Assembly (NCBI GenBank): GCA_947561395.2
Contig: OX387195.1
Span: forward strand, 23,947,126 to 24,011,125
Length of the DNA stretch: 64,000 nucleotides
Origin: Buxus sempervirens
Lineage: Eukaryota > Streptophyta > Magnoliopsida > Buxales > Buxaceae
Direction: 5' to 3'
In this document: positions 34,001 to 46,200 of the stretch, in pieces
How positions within the stretch are numbered: the first letter of the stretch is position 1
Layout: each line of letters opens with the position of its first letter
Position numbers and translations under genes: made by a program
The notes under the pieces: generated by a model
Seen by the model: the letters and a program-made list of their open reading frames with translations, nothing else
The model's database searches: none
Told to the model about the DNA's origin: nothing

Positions 34001-37000
34001 TATCAATTTATACTCTAGAAATCTGCTGTACTTTTCATAACTGCTGAACATATCTAAGCGTATAAACCATTATATTACTATACTTTCATAATTATTGAAG
34101 GTATTTAAAGCTGTAAATTAGTAATAGTGTTGTACTTTTCTGAACTGTAGAAGTTGTCTAAACCTGTAAATTAGTTATACTACTGTACTTTTCTGAAATA
34201 TCGAACGTACCAAAACCTGCAAATCAATTATACTGCTATAAATTTTTTATTAGCTGAAAGTAATCAATCTTTAAGTCAATTATATGGTTAGACGGCTGTA
34301 ACTTTTTGAATTGTTGAAAGTATACAAATATGTAACTATATATTTCTGCTGGCTTTATTTCAAGCTTGGTTTCATAGCTTTTACAAGTCAATTATTTATT
34401 TCTTTTGTTTCCGGGGTATGTGCCTGTGGTGGTGTTTTTTTGGGGGGGGGGGGGGGGGAGGGGAGTGAGAGAGAGAGAGAGAGTACAGTTTGGCTTTAGA
34501 ATTAATAGAAAATCTAGATTGCAGGGCTTCTTTATTTAAACTTTATTATTTTTACCTCTAAACTTTACATTGAGCCAATGATAGGGCTTAAACTTATTAA
34601 ACAAGGCAAAGAGTAGTTTAAGCATGTGATTTATGTGAAAAGGAAATGACAATATGAATTGCGTTTGTGAACCCATTTTGTAGGGCTCCATTTAATTTAA
34701 TTAAAAATGTTAGCATTACGTAGGTACTCGTGTATGCACATGGTTTTAGTAAACAACACCAGTGTGGGCTTCCTTGCTTAGGGAAATTGAAATTGAGAAG
34801 TTAAATGATTTTTTTTTTATTAGTATCATTATTTTTTGTATAGAGTTCTCAGCTAGAATTATCGAATGATAATCTTAGATGAGTCACACTATTAGTTAAA
34901 TTTTTTTTTTATCAGTAAATGAGAAGACTTTTTTTTTTTGATCGGTAATGAAAAATTATATTAAAAAAGAGCTGCAAACAGGATAAATTGCTGTACACCA
35001 AAGGTGTACATAATCCTCATCCCTTCCCCATCCTTTACAAGTCATTGAAATCCTTACACATTAATACATCAGGACATTTCAATCTCTTACAAGATTCTAC
35101 AACAGACGCCCAATAAAGGATAAAACTAAGAGAGTATTTGAAAAGGGCATACTGAAATCTTTCCTTATTCTCAAAGATCCTGTTATTTCGTTCCTTCCAA
35201 ACTGCCCACATCACTGCCCCCGGCTGTTAACCTCCAGAAGACCTTGAAAAGAGAGTCTCCTTTTGAGATCTTCCAACATAAAAGAAGCGGAGAAACACCT
35301 TGAGGCTGGACCCAAGCAACTCCAAATCTGGCTAAGAACTCATTCCAAACTCCACTTGTGATTGGGCAATGAATGAGGAGGTGATTGACAGACTCCGCAT
35401 CCGCTTTACAAAGGCTACATCTATTAGGAAGTTGCCATCCTCTCTTCATCAAATTATCCAAAGTCAATATTTTCTCCAGCACCGCTGTCCACAAAAAGAA
35501 CCCTACCTTTGTATATTGGTAAATGAGAAGATTTTATATATTGGTAAAATGAGGAGCTGTAGGTACACAAACTGTGTACCCAAGCAAGCTAAACAGTACA
35601 GTTTAGTCTACCTCCCTCTCACGACTTCCACTAGCTGGATGTGAATCTAACCTCAAGACCCTTACAATACCCCACCCAAATGAGAAAATCTATTGGAACT
35701 GAGGAACTCGTAGAGAGGAATTTGCCACATGCAAGTGTACTCTAGTGTGAGATGCAATACTAGAAAGAACGACAGGCATGCATGGAGATGGTCACATTAC
35801 AAAACTTAATCAATGATGACTGAGGCAATAGCTAATTGGTTAATGAACCTTAGAGCCATGAGACTTGAGATTGTTAGTTTCTCTACAAGGTGTTCTCAAC
35901 TATGCGGTAAGTTGGAATTCCTCAGGTTTGAGTCTCAAGAGAAAATAGTCAAGGGCAATAGAACCATGTGGGTTGAAAGACCCTAAACCGTATAGTACAC
36001 ACATGGATATCTCTGGATAGTTTGATCCCTGCTGCTTGGTAGAGTAAATCTAAGGGTGTTTGATCCTAGCCATAAGTTAGATCACTTGAGTAGTGTACTT
36101 GACTATAAAAACGGCTAAATTAGATAAGGAAAAACTAACAATACAAGTTTAATTAATTTGAATTAATATCAATATTACTACTCACTTGTGTGCTTTGCAT
36201 TTGTGTGCTAGCATGTCAAATTAAAATTGCACGATCCTTCTTATGATAATTTACTTATAATGTGTGGTTGTGATTTACATGAATGATCAGAAATCTTACA
36301 TTTTTATAATATGAAGTGTAATAACTCTATCTTATTAAGATATTCTCACCCTTGGTTATATCATTTCTAAAAACCATCAAATTCATGCTCAAGGAGAAAT
36401 ATGCTTGGGTTTTAACTAAGTTCAAAACGTTGATAGTGTTAATAGATTTAATTTAGGAATTTAATCTATATGGTTTTATTGAACATCTAACTGTTGCGTA
36501 GTTGAATGCTACTTTAATAATATCACATTTGGATTGATGTTACAATTTAATAATTTGTGGATGAATACTATAGAGGTTCAATGAGTTGAATACAAATACT
36601 CAAATCAGCATTTGTTGGTATTTGTGGTTACTTAATATTGTACTGGAGTTCTGATTACGCACATGGGCAAGGTTGCTTTTTGGTTCTTTCTATACACAGT
36701 AATTTAACATATCAGGATTTGGGGCATGACAATCTTGTTTCTCACCAAAATTCCAAATAAGGCTCCTAATCCATATAGGTTTCATGATAATGGTGAAATT
36801 CAAAGTATTTTAATTTTAACTAAATAATGTTATCAAGCAAGGTTCCCTTTGATTTCTTTATGGTTTTGGCAGTGTCCATACTGCTATGTGTTGGAACCAA
36901 CTGTGGCTGATACCCAATATGAAGCCATAATTGAAACCATATTGAGTTCTTGATGCAGGAGCATACTTACTTAACATGTTAACATACATAATTTAAATAA

Positions 37001-40000
37001 AAACCAAACGTGCCAAAATTAATGTCACCTCTTCTTCACCAAGCAAATTGCACATAATAGCAGCTGGAACTCTCATTGATGGATCACCCAGGGGAAGCCC
37101 AACAACTGCACGCAAATGCTGTTCAAATTGTGAAGTGAAGCAGGATTCAATTGTGTGATGCCCACTATTGTGAGGTCTAGGAGCTACTTCATTTAGTAAA
37201 ATCTGTGGATGAGTCAAAAAAATAATAATCATCTTACTGAAACATTATGCTCTGCCAATAAAATGTATAAAATCATAATTAACTTAAAAATGACAAAAAG
37301 CCACTATAACATCTAAAAAACGCTAGACAGCATCCAAATTATAAAACGTTGGATTGGCAATCAAGATAGACAAGGATGGATACAAAGGGAAAATTGTAGC
37401 ATCACAATTAGATCATTTTACCAAACCATGGCTGCTGACCAGCAATCATTCAGTCATAATAACATGGCTTGAAAAATTACAGCTCCATCCAAAGCTGTAT
37501 CTTTCATATGGATGTGGATGGCCCTAGACAAGATATTAATTGAACACAAACTTGTTTAGAAAAATACGACAATTCCCAACAAGTCTGTTCTTTGCAAGTG
37601 TGAAGAAGAAACTGTTGAGCAATTATTGTTCAGAGCATTAGAGTTTCTCCTTTTTTGGCAACTTCTTTCCATTTTAATAATTAATTTCCCTTGTTTAACC
37701 ATCAACCAAAACGAAAAAAATAATTAAAATAAAAATAATAATAAACAAAACAAAACAAAGAGATGACTTTTTTATGAAACAAAGAGATGATGACTAGCAC
37801 AGTATGGGTGTATATGCAGGGAATAACCTGACCATCTCTTTTCAAAAACAATTCAACTGCAAACACACCAGCACCTTCTAATGAACCAACAGCTTTTTTT
37901 GCAACATCAACAGCAAGATTCTGGATTTTCCATGGCACATCAGCAGGTGCCTTAACTATGTGACAAATGTTTTCCCTACAGGAGTGCAAACATCCACAAG
38001 AAATATATTAGAGTTCCAAAAAACATGAAGTAGAAATGCAATGTCCATTATATGTTACTCCAGTTTCAAAATTAGGGAAAAAGGATAGGACCCACCAGAT
38101 ACCAAAAACAGAAATAAATGTCGTACTTGTGAATTGTTTCAACAACAGGATAGCACAAGATAGAATTGTCCCTTCCCCTTGCCACGATCACGGCCAATTC
38201 CTAAATCAATCAGGAAAGAAGTGATTCCTTCAGTCTTTATCTAACTATGCCACATAAATTTCGTACATGAACAAATATATAAAACATCTTCCTTCTTTAT
38301 TGGTAAATGTAATGTATATGTACTGAATTTAAGATATAAGAAGACATTTACAAAAAGATGGCAGCATGGTCAGATAAGCATGAAGAGTATAGAGAAGTTC
38401 AAGCTAGAAACCAAGCCAGCCTATCACTAGCTACTTACATCACACACACCCCCTCTAATATCATCTAACAAATTCATTGAATTCGGGAAGAACAGTGGCC
38501 CACTCAAACAGTGGCGAAGTCGCAATTTTCCCTAAAAAATAAAAGATAAAACTTGAGATATCCCCTTGTGTTTTTAACACATCCAACAAAGAAACAAAGA
38601 ATACTAGTCCAGCTAGCTTGTTACAAAGACCGATTCCAAGTGCAGGGTGGGGGTGTGTATGTAGTGGAGGGGAGGGATGGGGTGTTGTGTGGTGGGGTGG
38701 TCGTGGTGTTGATGTGAAGTTTATACAGATGTATAAAAACTGCTTCCTTCAGAAAAACAAATATATTAAGCCATCCCTGAACTACCAATAAACAAAATCC
38801 AATTCCCACCATACAACATTGCCTCAGACAGGATACCCAAAAACAAATATCCTCTCACCACCATGCTCTTGGCGAATGTTCAGCAAGGTGGACTAGAGAA
38901 TTCAGGTAACTTGTAGAATGAAAGGTTTAGCAATAACAACCTTGGTTAAACTGTTGGCAAGATCCTTATTAGTAAACAATAGTTTTTGGCTTGATTATAA
39001 ACTTTTTAGATTTTAAAATTTTTTAGAATCTCTCCGCACGGCCACACGCAATTTGCGACGGCATGAGTGGCGTGCTGACAAAATTTTAGCGAAATGGCAC
39101 AACAGGATCTGGTGAAATGGCATCGTAAACGGCAGGCGAACCTTGTCTAAGATATAAGTTGTTATGTCAAAATGTATAATAGCATAGATCAATTAATGAG
39201 CTAATAACACATGGTAAATGATAACTTCAATATCCATGTGCATATACACACACACACACGCATGCACAAACACAGTATATATGTATGTATATACATTCAT
39301 AAGCATATGCATATATAATGAAGGGTACTGGCCTTCAAAAATGGTGCCCACTTCTCAACATACAAGCCTCGATCATATCCCCCAAGGGCTGCAAAAAACA
39401 AAGGCAAGAAGCAAGAAGGAAAATATGAATCCAAAAGCTTCAGCAATAAACAGAAGAGGCAATCAAAAAGTTGGGACCAACACCTTCATATAACAAGAAC
39501 ATCAAAGAATATAATGTAAAACCACTAACTCGTATCAGCAGTGCCCCAATATTTAAGTAAATCAAGAAATAAAAACTAGAATCACTAGGAATGAAAAGAA
39601 TAATTTTATGAACCTTAGAAGCAAATAGAAAAAACAAAACAAATATAAAATAAAGTATAAGAATTTTGTAGCCGAGCAGAAAGACATTTTGACAGGTCAT
39701 TATCAAAGTGTCATTAAATTCTCATTCATTTTGAACAGGAAAGTTAAATAGTATTTTCCATTATCTAGAGACTCAAGATAGGGGACACCTTCTCCCCTTT
39801 GTTTTTGGTGAGGAATGTTAGCAGCTGTTTTTTCTCTGTAGCACTAAGGATGTTAGATTAGCTAATGGCTCTAAGGTAGATAAAAGTTGTATCAAAATCT
39901 CACTTACTGTTTGCTAATGACTTGATCTTCTTCATTGGAGCTTCAGAAGACCAATTGAATAACGAAATGCTTTGAAACTGTATCAAGGTGGCTTATTAAT

Positions 40001-42925
40001 TGCAAATGTTCCTGCAAGTCTTTATTTGCAAAAATCTTAGGTTGTGATAGAATGGTCAATTAAATACATAGGTCTACGGCAAATCCTCAAACAACAACCC
40101 TCAGTGAGCAAAGTTTTGACCCCTAGTGATAGCAAAGATTGAGAGGAGGGTGGCAACCTAGAGATGCAACTACTTCTCGTCAAAGGTAAGTTACATTCTT
40201 TTAGCTTCACTAGCTGGTTCATCTATGTTTTTCCTTTCGCTTTTTAGGATTGCAGGCAACACAGTGAAGAGGATAGAAAATTTTCAAGGAGTATTTTTGT
40301 GGGGGGAGGGAAAAAGGAATATTTGGTTAGATAAAAATTATTATGCAACAATAGGAATGCTTTTGGAGAATTGTATAGCCCATTCATTTGGCATTGGGAT
40401 GAACATCTCATTCTAATTATTAGCCAATGAGCTAGACCAGAGATGACCACATGGGGAGACGTCCTAGGGCTTATCCTTCAGCAAGGTTCGTTGTGTCATT
40501 TCAATGAGGTCCCCGCATGCCATTTTGCTGACCTTTCACTGGCAACCTGATTTTGCTGTCACATTTTTCATACCGCTAAGCTGAAAATTTAAAAAAAGCT
40601 AAACAAATTATAATTAAAATTAAAATTTTGTTAATAAAATAAGATATATTATTATTGATACTAACTATAAAGTTATATTAATAACACACACACACACATA
40701 TGTATATATATATATATTATTAGAAATATAATGATATTATTCTAATACTATTATTTTTTTTTATTTACATCTCTATATATTATAATATATTATTAAGAAG
40801 TACTAGTTCCAATTTTCTATATATTATGTATTTAGATATTGTATGCAAGAGAAGGTGGGCGACGAGTGATAGGTACGCATTGGCCCCCCTTCTCTCCACT
40901 CTTCATGCTCGTCCTTCTCTCTCTCCCTTTCCTGTCCTCTATCCCCTTTCTTTCTTGCTCTCCCCCTGCCTTACTTTTTTTTTTTTTTTTTTTACAGATT
41001 CCCCTACCTTTGGCACCGTCGCCTCTAATACATCCAGCTATATCATTTCTTTCCATTTTTTCCCTTTCAGATTCCCCTACCTCCAGCGACACCCACTCTC
41101 TGCCTCGCCACTCCCCTTTCTCCTTATTATCCCTCGCTCCCCCTCTATTTCATCCCTCTCCATCTTTCCACCATTCTTCCCTCATTCTCTTTCTCTCGCT
41201 CCCACTTTAATTTTTTTCAAAGATTCCCCCTGTACGAGCAAAATTTCATCAACACAGCAAACGTTGTCGTCCAAAGATATGTGGTATAGGCTGTAGTAGT
41301 ATTTAAACCTCTCTCTAGTAAGATTTTTTCGTCTCGTTCAAATCTTTTTTTGCACTATTTCCCTACATAATATACAATATCATTATTTATCCAAAAAAAA
41401 TAAAATTTCAAGCCCACAGATTGTAAAGGAATTTAAAGTCAAACCATATAATATACCAATATTTCATGATGTTCTTAGTCACATTTGCCTACCAGCTATA
41501 GCAGATGAAAGTTCTTCTTTGCTATAAGCAACAGCATTCCCACGTCCATCATAAGCAAGCCTTTTGCTCTTAATCATAAGAGGATAACCAAATATGTCCC
41601 CCGCTCTCTTTGTGCTTTCAAGATCATTTATCTAACATATCCATATTTCAAGATCAATATGTGTGAGCCTGTGCACACATGAATGCTTGACCATTATAAG
41701 GCAAATAGCTCACCTCCATGAATTCAGGTAGTGGAATTCCATGCCGAGCGAAATGAACTTTTTGGAGATATTTGTCCTGCAACAGATTAAAAAAACAAGT
41801 CAGAATTAAAGATGATCATGAAGACAAAAATCATGTTTGATGTTTGACCACATGGATTTACTACCAAAAAGAACATTAAAGAAACATCAAGGTTTACATC
41901 TCAACAACTTCAAAATTTTGAGACCTCATTTTTCTTTCAGGCCCTTTTCAAATATGTTACGTCAAACTTTTGACCTTTCTATTTTGAGAAATAATTAGTA
42001 AGTATTCTGGCCATAAAACATCAAGCAGGACTCTCGCATATTTTTTTGAAAGAGATAGTACCTAACACTAACCTGTATAATCCGAATGGTGGAAGCTTTA
42101 GGTTGACAATCAACCCCTTGTTGCTCAAGCTTCTCTAGTGTGGCGACATCAACATGTTCAATTTCAACAGTCAATACTCCGCATCTAGATATCAAGAATA
42201 AATCGGCTTTTAAAGTACCCATTAAAGATTAGAAGCATATGAGGAAAATAATAACGATGACAACAATAATAAATGAAAAAAAGTAACGAAAAGCAGAGAG
42301 ATTGAATGTAACTTAATAGACACCAGGGGTAAGTTAAACCAACCTCTTTGCAAATTCCTGAACTGTAGCACTATCATCAAAGCTTCCAACCATATGATAA
42401 TAGGCCAGCGAACCCGCCGGACAATCCTCAAGTGGATCCAATACCATTACTTTAATGGCCATCTGTGAAGCTGCCTGACATAGCATACGCCCCAATTGCC
42501 CTCCTCCAAGGACACCCACAATCGTTTCAGATAATCCATGAACAGAGAAATCTTTCCTCCTACAAACACACGCATACAGACTAAAATGAATCTAACAGAT
42601 ATATTTCTAATCAATTTCTACAATGAAGACACTATTTGAATCAAATTTTAGAGGGCAGGATGTTGTTCCTTGCTATGCACAACTAGTTCAATGGATAAGA
42701 ACAATACCCGTTTGAACTGTTACGATCTTCAACGAATGCTTGGCAACAAGAGATGCTGTTCTTCTGATGCTGCAGAGAAGAAGCCCCATTGCCGCGATTT
42801 CCTCCTTGGATTAAGTGTTCTACAGAAAATCCTAATTTACTTCTTCTTCGATAGGTGGAACGAGAAGATAACACAACATCAATCTGATAGCCGACCAATG
42901 CCGCAGAGTTGAGAAGGAGAATCAT
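27841..42925 (-). CDS. PUR6: Phosphoribosylaminoimidazole carboxylase, fused PurK-PurE (AIRC/PUR6), 16 exons
   Basis: Makes CAIR from AIR in purine synthesis, in plastids. Exons in gene order: 42708-42925, 42344-42559, 42073-42184, 41714-41776, 41493-41631, 39333-39388, 38127-38200, 37828-37975, 37029-37202, 33239-33326, 33021-33131, 31637-31734, 31441-31558, 31262-31356, 28093-28199, 27841-27934. These sum to 637 codons (636 residues), close to the ~640 usual in plants. Residues 1 to ~72 are a Ser/Arg-rich transit region. PurK (ATP-grasp N5-CAIR synthetase) follows, with GVLGGGQLG at 88-96, [16 protein letters not shown] near 219-234 and [13 protein letters not shown] near 346-358. PurE (mutase) starts near 468, with GSDSDLPVM at 476-484, the SAHRTP motif with catalytic His 506, and [12 protein letters not shown] at 529-540. 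All phases agree. Introns 6 and 13 need GC donors (AAG|GCCAGT and CAG|GCTAGT). All key residues are present, so it looks functional. Confidence 0.95.
28040..28084. repeat. (AG)n microsatellite in AIRC intron 15
   Basis: About 20 GA dinucleotides immediately beside the donor side of intron 15 (exon 15 ends at 28,093). On the sense strand it is a (CT)n tract 8-50 nt after the splice donor. Confidence 0.9.
29240..29690. mobile_element. GC-rich repeat in AIRC intron 14, unclassified transposon remnant
   Basis: Contains ctggcccggcacggcac-like words at one end and 'cgacccatttgacacccct' at the other, the style of a high-copy plant interspersed repeat. The insert at 56,957-57,605 has similar 'cccggca/gtgccg' words. 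Boundaries and class were not resolved. Confidence 0.35.
34437..34487 (+). repeat. Poly(G)/(GA)n tract in AIRC intron 9
   Basis: A run of about 20 G broken by one A, followed by GAGAGA repeats. The duplicated copy near 53,035 has lost it. Confidence 0.85.
34928..35518 (-). mobile_element. 5'-truncated L1-type LINE in AIRC intron 9
   Basis: A minus-strand insert (poly(T) on the plus strand at 34,929-34,939) flanked by GTAAATGAGAAGA (34,915-34,927 and 35,519-35,531). It encodes the reverse-transcriptase zinc-binding region ([38 protein letters not shown]) in the same orientation as the AIRC gene. The segment is missing from the second AIRC copy because a larger deletion removed it or never had it. 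Confidence 0.85.
39230..39315. repeat. CA/TA-rich microsatellite in AIRC intron 6
   Basis: Short (CA)n followed by (TATG)n-like repeats just downstream, in gene sense, of exon 6. The duplicate near 55,285-55,390 has a longer version. Confidence 0.75.
39776..40450 (+). mobile_element. Degenerate L1-type reverse-transcriptase fragment in AIRC intron 5
   Basis: The plus strand shows pieces of a LINE reverse transcriptase in order: GDTFSP near 39,782, a [11 protein letters not shown] box near 39,905 in place of the usual FADD, and [23 protein letters not shown] near 40,230-40,310 (given here in part). Several stops interrupt it. The same fragment is in the second AIRC copy (about 55,852-56,500), so the insertion predates the segmental duplication. 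Confidence 0.75.
40850..41215. repeat. Pyrimidine-rich tract in AIRC intron 5
   Basis: A long CT-rich region with a poly(T) run at about 40,976-40,995. It gives long but compositionally biased open frames on the plus strand that are not taken as genes. It is not kept in the second AIRC copy. Confidence 0.6.
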
Positions 42926-43200
42926 TCTGCAGCTTCAATCTTAATCTCCCTCCCAATCTTGTCTTTAGGGATTAGGGATTAGGGGTTTGGGCTCGGCTCT
43001 CTATTTCACTGCCAATACGCAAATAGCCGCCAATTTTTATTTCTTGTAACTCGGGGTGTCTTGTAACTCGGGGTGTCAGTCCCTCGTCCCCGTAGAAAGT
43101 TGAGGTGTGTCAGTGACAATCTCCTTTGTGGGAAAAAAAATTTGGTTCGTCCGAATCAAATTCGAAAATATTTGGTTCGCAGTGGTCTAAATTAAGGCCT
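42926..43200 (-). promoter_or_regulatory. AIRC 5' leader and proximal promoter region
   Basis: Immediately upstream of the AIRC start codon (42,925). It contains a short direct repeat 'tcttgtaactcggggtgtc' (43,043 and 43,061). No clear TATA box was found, as is common for plant housekeeping genes. The second copy lost this part up to about 43,067. Confidence 0.45.
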
Positions 43201-43459
43201 GTTTAGCCATCATTCTGGATTAGGAACTCATTCTCATTTGGTTCGTACGTAGCAAAATAAATTTTCACCCAAAAAATTGTTTAGTTAACAAGTAATAAAA
43301 TGAGTTCCATGAAAAAAAAATTTCCCTTATTTATTTTTTTTTTTCATGAATAATTATAAGAAAATAGTTGATCCTTAAAAGATAAAACTTTTTTCTGTGG
43401 AGAGATTTACATTTACACAAGGGGTTTAAAGGGTGAACCAGAAGCAGATTGGAAAAATC

Positions 43460-44152
43460 TCTTAAGCTGTGTTTTGGATCCTTGGATTTGGGAAGAAAAG
43501 AAAGCTGAAAAGGAAATGAAAAGAAAAGAAAAGAAAAAAAAATATTGATTTTCTTTTCTTTTCCAATGTCTGGATGAGATGAGAAATGGAAAGAAAAGAA
43601 AAATATAATTTAGTAAGATGATGGGTTGGGGTGGTGGGCAAGTGAGAGTAGCTAGGTGTTGGTAGGGTTGGGGGGGTGGCAATGACGGCGACGATTATGG
43701 TGGTGGTGGCAGCTACTGGTGGGTGGTGGTGGCAGTTGGTGGTGACGGGCGGTGGTGGGTGGTGGCGGTGGCAGGTGGTGGTGGGTGGTGGTTGACGATG
43801 ATGGGTGGCGATGGCGGCAAATGGTGGTGGTAGCAGGTGATAGTGGTGGTGGTGGGTAGTGGTGGTCGGCAGTGGTGGCGAGTGAAGGTGGGTGGTGGTG
43901 ATTGTTGTTAGTGGGTTGTGGTGGTGGTGGATGGTGCTACTGATGGGGTGGGTGGGTGGTGTGAATAGTGATAAGTGATGATGAATTTTCTTTTATTTCA
44001 AAATTTCTATCTTTTTGGAGAGAAATTTTTTTACATTGGGGAAAAAGTAGAGAAAATCTTAATTTCTTTCGTTTAAAACAAACAAGAGAAAAGAAAATTT
44101 TCGCATTTTTTTTTCTTTTCTCCCCAAATCCAGGGTTTCGAACACAGCCTAA
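43460..44152. mobile_element. Non-autonomous DNA element with GGT-rich interior
   Basis: Inverted ends: CTGTGTTTTGGATCCTTGGA near 43,468-43,487 and its partner (ccaaatccagggtttcgaac) near 44,123-44,142, each followed inward by purine-rich AAAAGAAA. The interior 43,640-43,965 is a long (GGT)n-like minisatellite. The second copy of the segment has an uninterrupted site near 58,310 ('cccttaggcta'), so this element arrived after the duplication or was lost cleanly from the other copy. Superfamily not assigned. Confidence 0.6.
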
Positions 44153-45585
44153 GGCTACGTGTGTTTCACCGGAAATTAGAGGAAAAAAATTATTTTCCAG
44201 AATTTTAAAATTTTCCGAATGTTTGTGTCGTTGGAAAATTAAAATTAAAATTAAATGTTTTCCAAAATACTTAAAAACTGGGGGAAAATAACTTCCGCCA
44301 TTTTTTGGCGAAAGTTATTTTCCAGACAATGAGAAACGGGATTCGCGTGATCAAGCTATACCGACAACTCCCACTTCCAAGTGATGTTGAAGCCTCCAAA
44401 CACAATCTCCCATCATGGTCACTTCGTTGCCAAGTGAGTAGGCATTAGGTGGCTCAGAGAAGAACAGGAGGAAAAACAATGGATTCAGGAAGAATCTCGG
44501 TGGAGTTCTGAGTGAATACCTCTGTGAAATAACTAAAATGATTCTCTGAATTCATGGCTTGAAACACTAGAATTCCTAATTGATTTTGACTAAGAAAAAT
44601 CAGATTTTGAAAATAGGTTCAATCTGGTGTTGATGATGCCAAGATAGGAGAGTGAGGATATGTGAAGGAGATGATTTTGAGGTAATGGTGGTTTCGGTGA
44701 ATGATGGAGAAGACGAGAATATGAAGATGGAAAAGAAGATTCCTTCGAGGAAGGCTTGGAAGGGGAGAATGAAACTCATGGATTTCTGAACTTTTGTTCT
44801 GGTTCGATTACCTCGTTTAGTTTGAACAAATCCTGGGTTTGACTTTGTAAATTTGATGAAGTATAAAGCCATTTTTTGATATATTTAAAAAATTATAGGA
44901 TTAAAAATAATAAAAATCATAAAATTTTACCTTTTCCTAACTTTTTAAACTTTTATTTCAATCCTCATTTTTCCCATTTTTCCTTTTACTTTGAAGGCTT
45001 TTTGAAATGGTTTCTTGTATACTTTCACTCACGTGAGAGAACTTCCTAATTAGCCAAAAATGGCTATTTAGCCCTTTACCCTTCTCTTTCTTTCCCTTTC
45101 TTTTTTTTTTATTTGAGTTCGTCTATATATATATTATTATTATTATTTTTTGAGTTTGTAAGGGTTTTTTTTATTGTGCACAGTGCACAATTAAGTTGCT
45201 TACACCTATATGCATGAATTAGAGAAAAATTACTTATACATTGGTCCAACTATGGTTCAGATTAAAACCATACTTACAACAATAATGAAGATGTTTTAGG
45301 ATACTTGGTTTTAAAAATTTCATATGCTAATTAATCTATGCCACATATCTGCATGTATTTGAAGGTTTCAAGACTTGTGATTATGAGCATATCGTCATTT
45401 TATATTTAAGATTCCCTTGAATAAGAACTTTTGGCCTATCTAAGAAAAGAAAAGTATTTTAAAAAATTTCCATATTACATCCAAACGCCTAAAAAAAAAC
45501 AGAAAATCTTTTCTTGGAAAATTTTTGTTTGGAACATATTTTCTGCTGAAAAATATTTTCCGTTGAAACAAATAGAGCCTTAAAT
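44146..45585. mobile_element. Large non-autonomous DNA element (TIR GGCT...GTTTCACCGGAAA)
   Basis: The left end 'aaggctacgtgtgtttcacc' and right end 'ttgaaacaaatagagcctta' form inverted repeats that continue inward as GGAAAATTA-like sequence. The interior holds a minus-strand open frame at 44,600-44,872 (90 residues, no known domain) that is also open in the duplicate at 61,453-61,737. It may be a captured host sequence. hAT-like by style, but the TSD was not resolved. Confidence 0.5.
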
Positions 45586-45914
45586 AGAAACAAAGTTATT
45601 TTTTAAGTTTTCAAAAGTCCAAACAAAGTTGAGAAGTTAAAAAGTAATTTTAAAAAAGTATACCAAACAGCCTCAAAACTTCATTTAATAAAACATGATG
45701 ATCCCACCTTTTTTTTCTTTTTAAATTTTAAATATAAACTGCTTACAATTCATTCATGCATACATATATATTCACTTTCTGCTACGTACATTATGTATTA
45801 TCAAGTGGTAATAGTTTATATACTTTCACTTCTTAATTACTTTGTATCGATCCGATCTATAGATTGACTTATTTATCTCTTTTCATCGTGTCCAGATCAC
45901 GAAAGCCGTTACAT

Positions 45915-46200
45915 CTATCCGACTTTCGGAACTTCGACGACGATGCCGGAATCTTTCTCAATCCAGACAAAGACCCGGTCGCAGCGGTAATCGTGGGTCC
46001 TCAAATAGCCTCTCTTTATAGGCCACGCTCGCACCAGTGGATTCTCCCTTTCAGTAGTCTCCCAACAGCTCAGGCCATGCTTGCTTCCCTGCAGAATGCG
46101 AAGTAAAAACACACTCGATCGCCATTAAAACATACAGTGTTGATGCATAGAGAAAGCTATTAACTACTGAAGGAAGCATTTAATTACCATCATCTTCTCT
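45915..46200 (-). pseudogene. Potato inhibitor I family gene, broken copy
   Basis: The counterpart of the whole gene at 62,783-63,106 in the duplicated segment. Exon 2 starts after the acceptor at 46,089-46,090 (GKQAWPELL-like beginning), but a 23-base deletion between short GGAG repeats shifts the frame in the middle. The end is intact (ERENPLVRAW, then HDYRCDRVFVWIEKDSG, then VEVPKVG, stop 45,915). Exon 1, expected near 46,175, is removed by a second deletion of about 21 bases. It cannot make a whole inhibitor from this structure. Confidence 0.8.

Noticed and set aside
40826-41296. 156- and 123-residue open frames on the plus strand within AIRC intron 5
   Set aside because: Both come from a pyrimidine-rich tract and are Ser/Pro/Leu/Phe-biased, and the tract is absent from the duplicated copy.
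45864-46106. Plus-strand frame with PLHLSDFRNFDDDAG, also at 62,756-63,019
   Set aside because: It is antisense to exon 2 of the potato-inhibitor-I copies, whose minus-strand product matches the family end to end.
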